Shown here: piece after piece, positions 61,185 to 64,000 of the stretch
How the letters are laid out: the number at the start of each line of letters is the position of its first letter
Numbering within the stretch: the first letter of the stretch is position 1
From: Struthidea cinerea
Taxonomy: Eukaryota; Chordata; Aves; Passeriformes; Corcoracidae
Assembly (NCBI GenBank): GCA_013397865.1
Contig: VZTI01001000.1
Location: 113,742-177,741, forward strand
Length of the DNA: 64,000 nt
Direction: 5' to 3'
The notes under the pieces: generated by a model
Database searches by the model: none
Seen by the model: the letters and a program-made list of their open reading frames with translations, nothing else
Told to the model about the DNA's origin: nothing
Program-made: the position numbers and the translations under genes

Positions 61185-64000
61185 GGCTGGAGGTGAAGCA
61201 GAAGAGTGCTCCCAGGAATGCTCCCTGCGAAGCAAAGACTCAGCCTGTGGTCTCACATGCGGCTCCTCTCCCACCATAAAGGCTACCTTTGTATGTTTAT
61301 GACCAAAATAAAATTGCAGTTCATGACAGCTGTAATTTGTACTTGGAGGAACATAATGTTTGTGTTTGCTATTGCAGGGATTGTACCAAAGCATGGTGAC
61401 AGAGGTCTGAAGTGTTTGGGATGACAAACTGGCTGCAGACTCCACCTTCGAGGGCTACTAAAAACCAGCTTTAGTTAAACAGTGTTAATGATAAACAGAA
61501 TGCCAGGAAGGATTGGCTGTACCATGGGAGGACCCCCCTCCTGCAGCTGGAGAGGCTGTCCTTCCTCAGTTCCCGCCCGTCCCCTTCCTGCAAACCATGC
61601 CAAGAGAACCTGGCTGTAGTCTTCCAAGCTGTTACATTGGAGACTTCCATCACATCTCAGAAAGACAATAGAGGGAAGGAGTGGTATAAAGCCAACCCAC
61701 AAAGGCAGGCTTATCTTGGGAGATGCCGTATGGACTTAAGTAGAGTGGAAAAGGGAAACTGGGGAAAATAGAACACTTAAGGTAAACTAGCTACATTTTT
61801 TAAATGTCTGACTTGGAAATATGCCAGATAACGTGTCCACTGCTGGGTTTATAATGACTACAATATGTTTCCTCTTTTCCTTGTTGGTAAGTGGGTTTTG
61901 TTTGTTTCCTTTTTGGAGCGTGGTGAAGGACCGCAGTTCCCTGCAATGCATTTCCAGTAGGGAGCTGGAGCTCTCTATGGTGGTTTAGTGGGTAATGCTG
62001 TAGTGCTGTGAACATGACATCTTCCAGTTCCTGGCATCATCATTTGGGTCTTTTCCTCCCAGGGAAACATGCAATGTTGAGTTTCATTCGGTTTGCTCAA
62101 GGAGGATACTGGAGGAGGGCTGGAAAGCTGAAAGCCTCATGGAGAGCCTCTCAGCAGTATGAGTGCAGGCAGAAGGAATGCCAAGAGCCTTGCCAGTGGA
62201 GAGATGGTTCCTGTGGTATCACCTCTGCAAGGTGGTGCGGAGTGTTGTGCTCAGTGATGTGCCTGGAATTAATTTGGGAACCCTCCCAATTAATTTTAGG
62301 GGGAGAGGTGCCAACACAAACGAGTCAGGATCTGGTGTTTTTCACAGTATTCTCCAATGCATTTCCAAGGATATTTTGCTAGGAGAAATGGAAGGTTTAA
62401 AAGAGAACCTGAGAAGGGACAGTGACTTGCCTTGACTGTGAGGCTCCTGCCCAAGTAAAGAGTGTTGCTGAGGAAATGCAGTATGGATAAACAAGGGAAG
62501 GAGAGAGTGCTGATAGGGGAAGAGAGGTTGAAAATTAGAGCCTCTCTGAGGTCCTGGAGTCAGATAGGTTTCTGAGAAGGGTTAAACAGGTTCTGTCCCA
62601 TCCTTGTCCTTCAGGAAGAGTAGAGCTTCTCCTAACCTGTTTCTGCTGATGCTTTGTCACAGCACCTAGCCTCTGCTTTTCACCAGCCTACTCAGAGTAA
62701 CGAAGTACCACTCTTTGGGCCTTTCTGCATGGTAGTCTCTGTGGACTGCTGCAGTGTGCAGGTACCCATACAGGGCATTCCTATGAAGGTGTGTCATGAT
62801 GGCTTATCATATAGTGACAAAAGACAGGCTTGTGCACAGAAACCCTTGAATTAATCCTGATGGTTTCTTGGATGCTGGGAAGTCATCCTATCTTCCAGGA
62901 ATGCCAAAACATTGCATTCCTTCTAGGCTATTTTCTGGCTGCTTTGCTATTAATAACTTTGTCCTGCAATAGCACTTTCATATTGCAGCATATTAAAATC
63001 ATAACAACTGGGTGGGTGTCCACAGTCAACAGACTGAAGAAAGTGAGCCAGTGTGCGAGCTGTGGTTGTGTCAATTGGCTCACAGAGGTGTGCTGACTCT
63101 GGGCAGCTGGGGTATGACCTGCTGAGCTTTCTCAAATCAACAAATGGCAGGGCTCTTAACGGGATCTCCTGGCTTCCCGTGCCACGTGCAGCCAGTACCG
63201 TACGACCTGCTGGGAGCTGATGTGAGGCTGATCTGTGATCCTTTCATGAGGAGTGAGCAGTGCCTCGTCCAGTTCTGACAGTGCACCTTGAGTTGCTAAT
63301 GATATCCACAAAAGGCTGTGCCAGATCCCCTCTCTTTTTTTTGATGTAATGCATTTTGGGGATACAGATCTCAGATGCCTGTGAGCGGCTGCCTGGGTTG
63401 CTGCTGAGTGTTTGAGCCAATACTGGCAGGCTCTTTACCAACGTGCTCTCACAAATTGCTGTTAAAGAGGACCATGCTGCTTTTATCAGGGTGTGTAACA
63501 GCCTGAGTGCACTGCCTGTGAGATTTTGAGGCTGATCAAAATGCCTGGTGGCTAAGAGTTTTGGAACAAGAGCCTTGGCAGAACAGTGTAGAAATGAAAG
63601 GCAATGGAAAAACACCTTTGACTGTAATGTAGCATCCTTTGGAAGACGCCTGGCTTTAAAGTGAGATACACATTTTACCTGCAAGGGGACACTCAAGCAT
63701 GAAGGCTGTTGTTTCTGTCCACAGATGATGAAAACTCTGGCCTAGAAGTGGCAGAAACCAGTTTGTGAATATCCCATATAGATGACCCAAAATTTAAAAA
63801 AAAAAAAAAGAGAGAGAGAAAAGAAACAAATCCAAGTATTGGGATGTCTGAGAGTTGTTTTTAAATTCTTCCTATTTTTCCATTTAGGTCATACTGTCCC
63901 TAATAAAGTAGACAAGATTTGTAATAGAAAAGAACCATCTCCAGGCATCAAAAAACATATCAAATTCTGTTTAATGTAAGCCACAGAGTTAAGTGGTGCT
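61185..64000 (+). other. intron 1, nothing recognised
   Basis: Ordinary intronic sequence to the end of the window. It includes an A14 run followed by a GA tract (63796-63825). No KLF7 exon 2 was found. Confidence 0.6.
63796..63825 (+). repeat. poly-A then GA simple repeat
   Basis: A run of 14 A is followed by five GA dinucleotides and further A/G sequence. Low complexity; not convincingly a retroposon tail because no body or target duplication is visible. Confidence 0.8.

Larger units (their letters stand above)
43341..64000 (+). other. KLF7: KLF7 intron 1 (5' part, continues beyond window)
   Basis: The intron starts with GTGAAT after CAG. The donor lacks the usual G at +5 and is thus modest. 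No sequence resembling exon 2 of KLF7 (TCLELERYLQ...) was found up to 64000, so the intron is at least 20.66 kb. A hand count at 53101-53280 gave A49 T43 G59 C29 on the + strand, a G excess consistent with + strand transcription. I find no independent gene within it; sub-features are listed separately. Confidence 0.9.

Noticed and set aside
60843..61445. 200-codon minus-strand open frame in KLF7 intron 1
   Set aside because: No recognisable domain, includes the 17-bp minisatellite, and lies in GC-moderate intronic DNA where such a frame can arise by chance.
63796..63825. Poly-A tract as the tail of a processed pseudogene
   Set aside because: No coding or mRNA-like body precedes it and no target-site duplication was seen; it reads as a simple A/GA repeat.
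43341..64000. Search for KLF7 exon 2 and for the intronic microRNA known in mammalian KLF7 (mir-2355)
   Set aside because: Neither the TCLELERYLQ-coding start of exon 2 nor a match to the remembered mature microRNA sequence was seen; both are expected further downstream.
1..64000. tRNA, rRNA, CRISPR arrays, endogenous retroviral genes or LTR pairs
   Set aside because: No T-loop words with a cloverleaf context, no spaced direct-repeat array, no retroviral protein motifs and no paired long terminal repeats were found by eye on either strand.
1..64000. Young CR1 LINE copies (expected in a bird)
   Set aside because: I looked for typical CR1 3' words (for example TTCCAACCTTAATGATTCT and the GATTCTATGATTCT tail) and found none. 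Absence by eye is not proof.

Overview
The window is vertebrate, most likely avian, nuclear DNA. It contains one recognisable protein-coding gene, the 5' end of KLF7 (Krüppel-like factor 7), on the + strand. The first coding exon starts at the ATG at 43239 and ends at a GT donor at 43341. Its 34 codons begin MDVLASYSIFQELQLVHDTG and run to W32-Q-Q, which is the KLF7 N-terminus; KLF6 differs from residue 5 onward. A bird is inferred from the near absence of young interspersed repeats, the lack of any mammalian SINE, a few very old MIR-like and L3-like fossils, and an assembly gap sitting in a GC-rich promoter. A crocodilian or turtle cannot be strictly excluded.

Layout. Positions 1 to about 42,400 are intergenic sequence upstream of KLF7, and I found no exon in them that I can defend. 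This stretch alternates between moderately GC-rich, unremarkable sequence and AT-rich blocks dense in homeodomain, POU, SOX and E-box-like words. I list those blocks as candidate conserved regulatory elements with low confidence, because conservation cannot be read from one sequence. Positions 42,420-43,100 are the KLF7 CpG island and core promoter, interrupted by 206 N (42729-42934). Positions 42,935-43,340 are the sequenced part of exon 1 (5' UTR plus the first 34 codons). Positions 43,341-64,000 are the first 20.7 kb of KLF7 intron 1; exon 2 is not reached.

How the parts fit. Only one gene is visible, so the plausible logic is cis-regulation: a developmental, neurally expressed transcription-factor gene with a long, gene-poor upstream flank and a long first intron that may hold enhancers. 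The promoter itself carries a perfect TATA word and an adjacent GC box facing away from KLF7. Together with a sign change in GC skew across the promoter, this suggests, but does not prove, a divergent antisense non-coding transcript. I saw no complete second gene, tRNA, rRNA, CRISPR array, retroviral gene or other self-contained novel system. The most interesting signals are regulatory or mutational: the divergent promoter, an upstream ORF overlapping the KLF7 start, clustered motif palindromes, and a 60-bp pentamer array whose variants are those expected from CpG decay.
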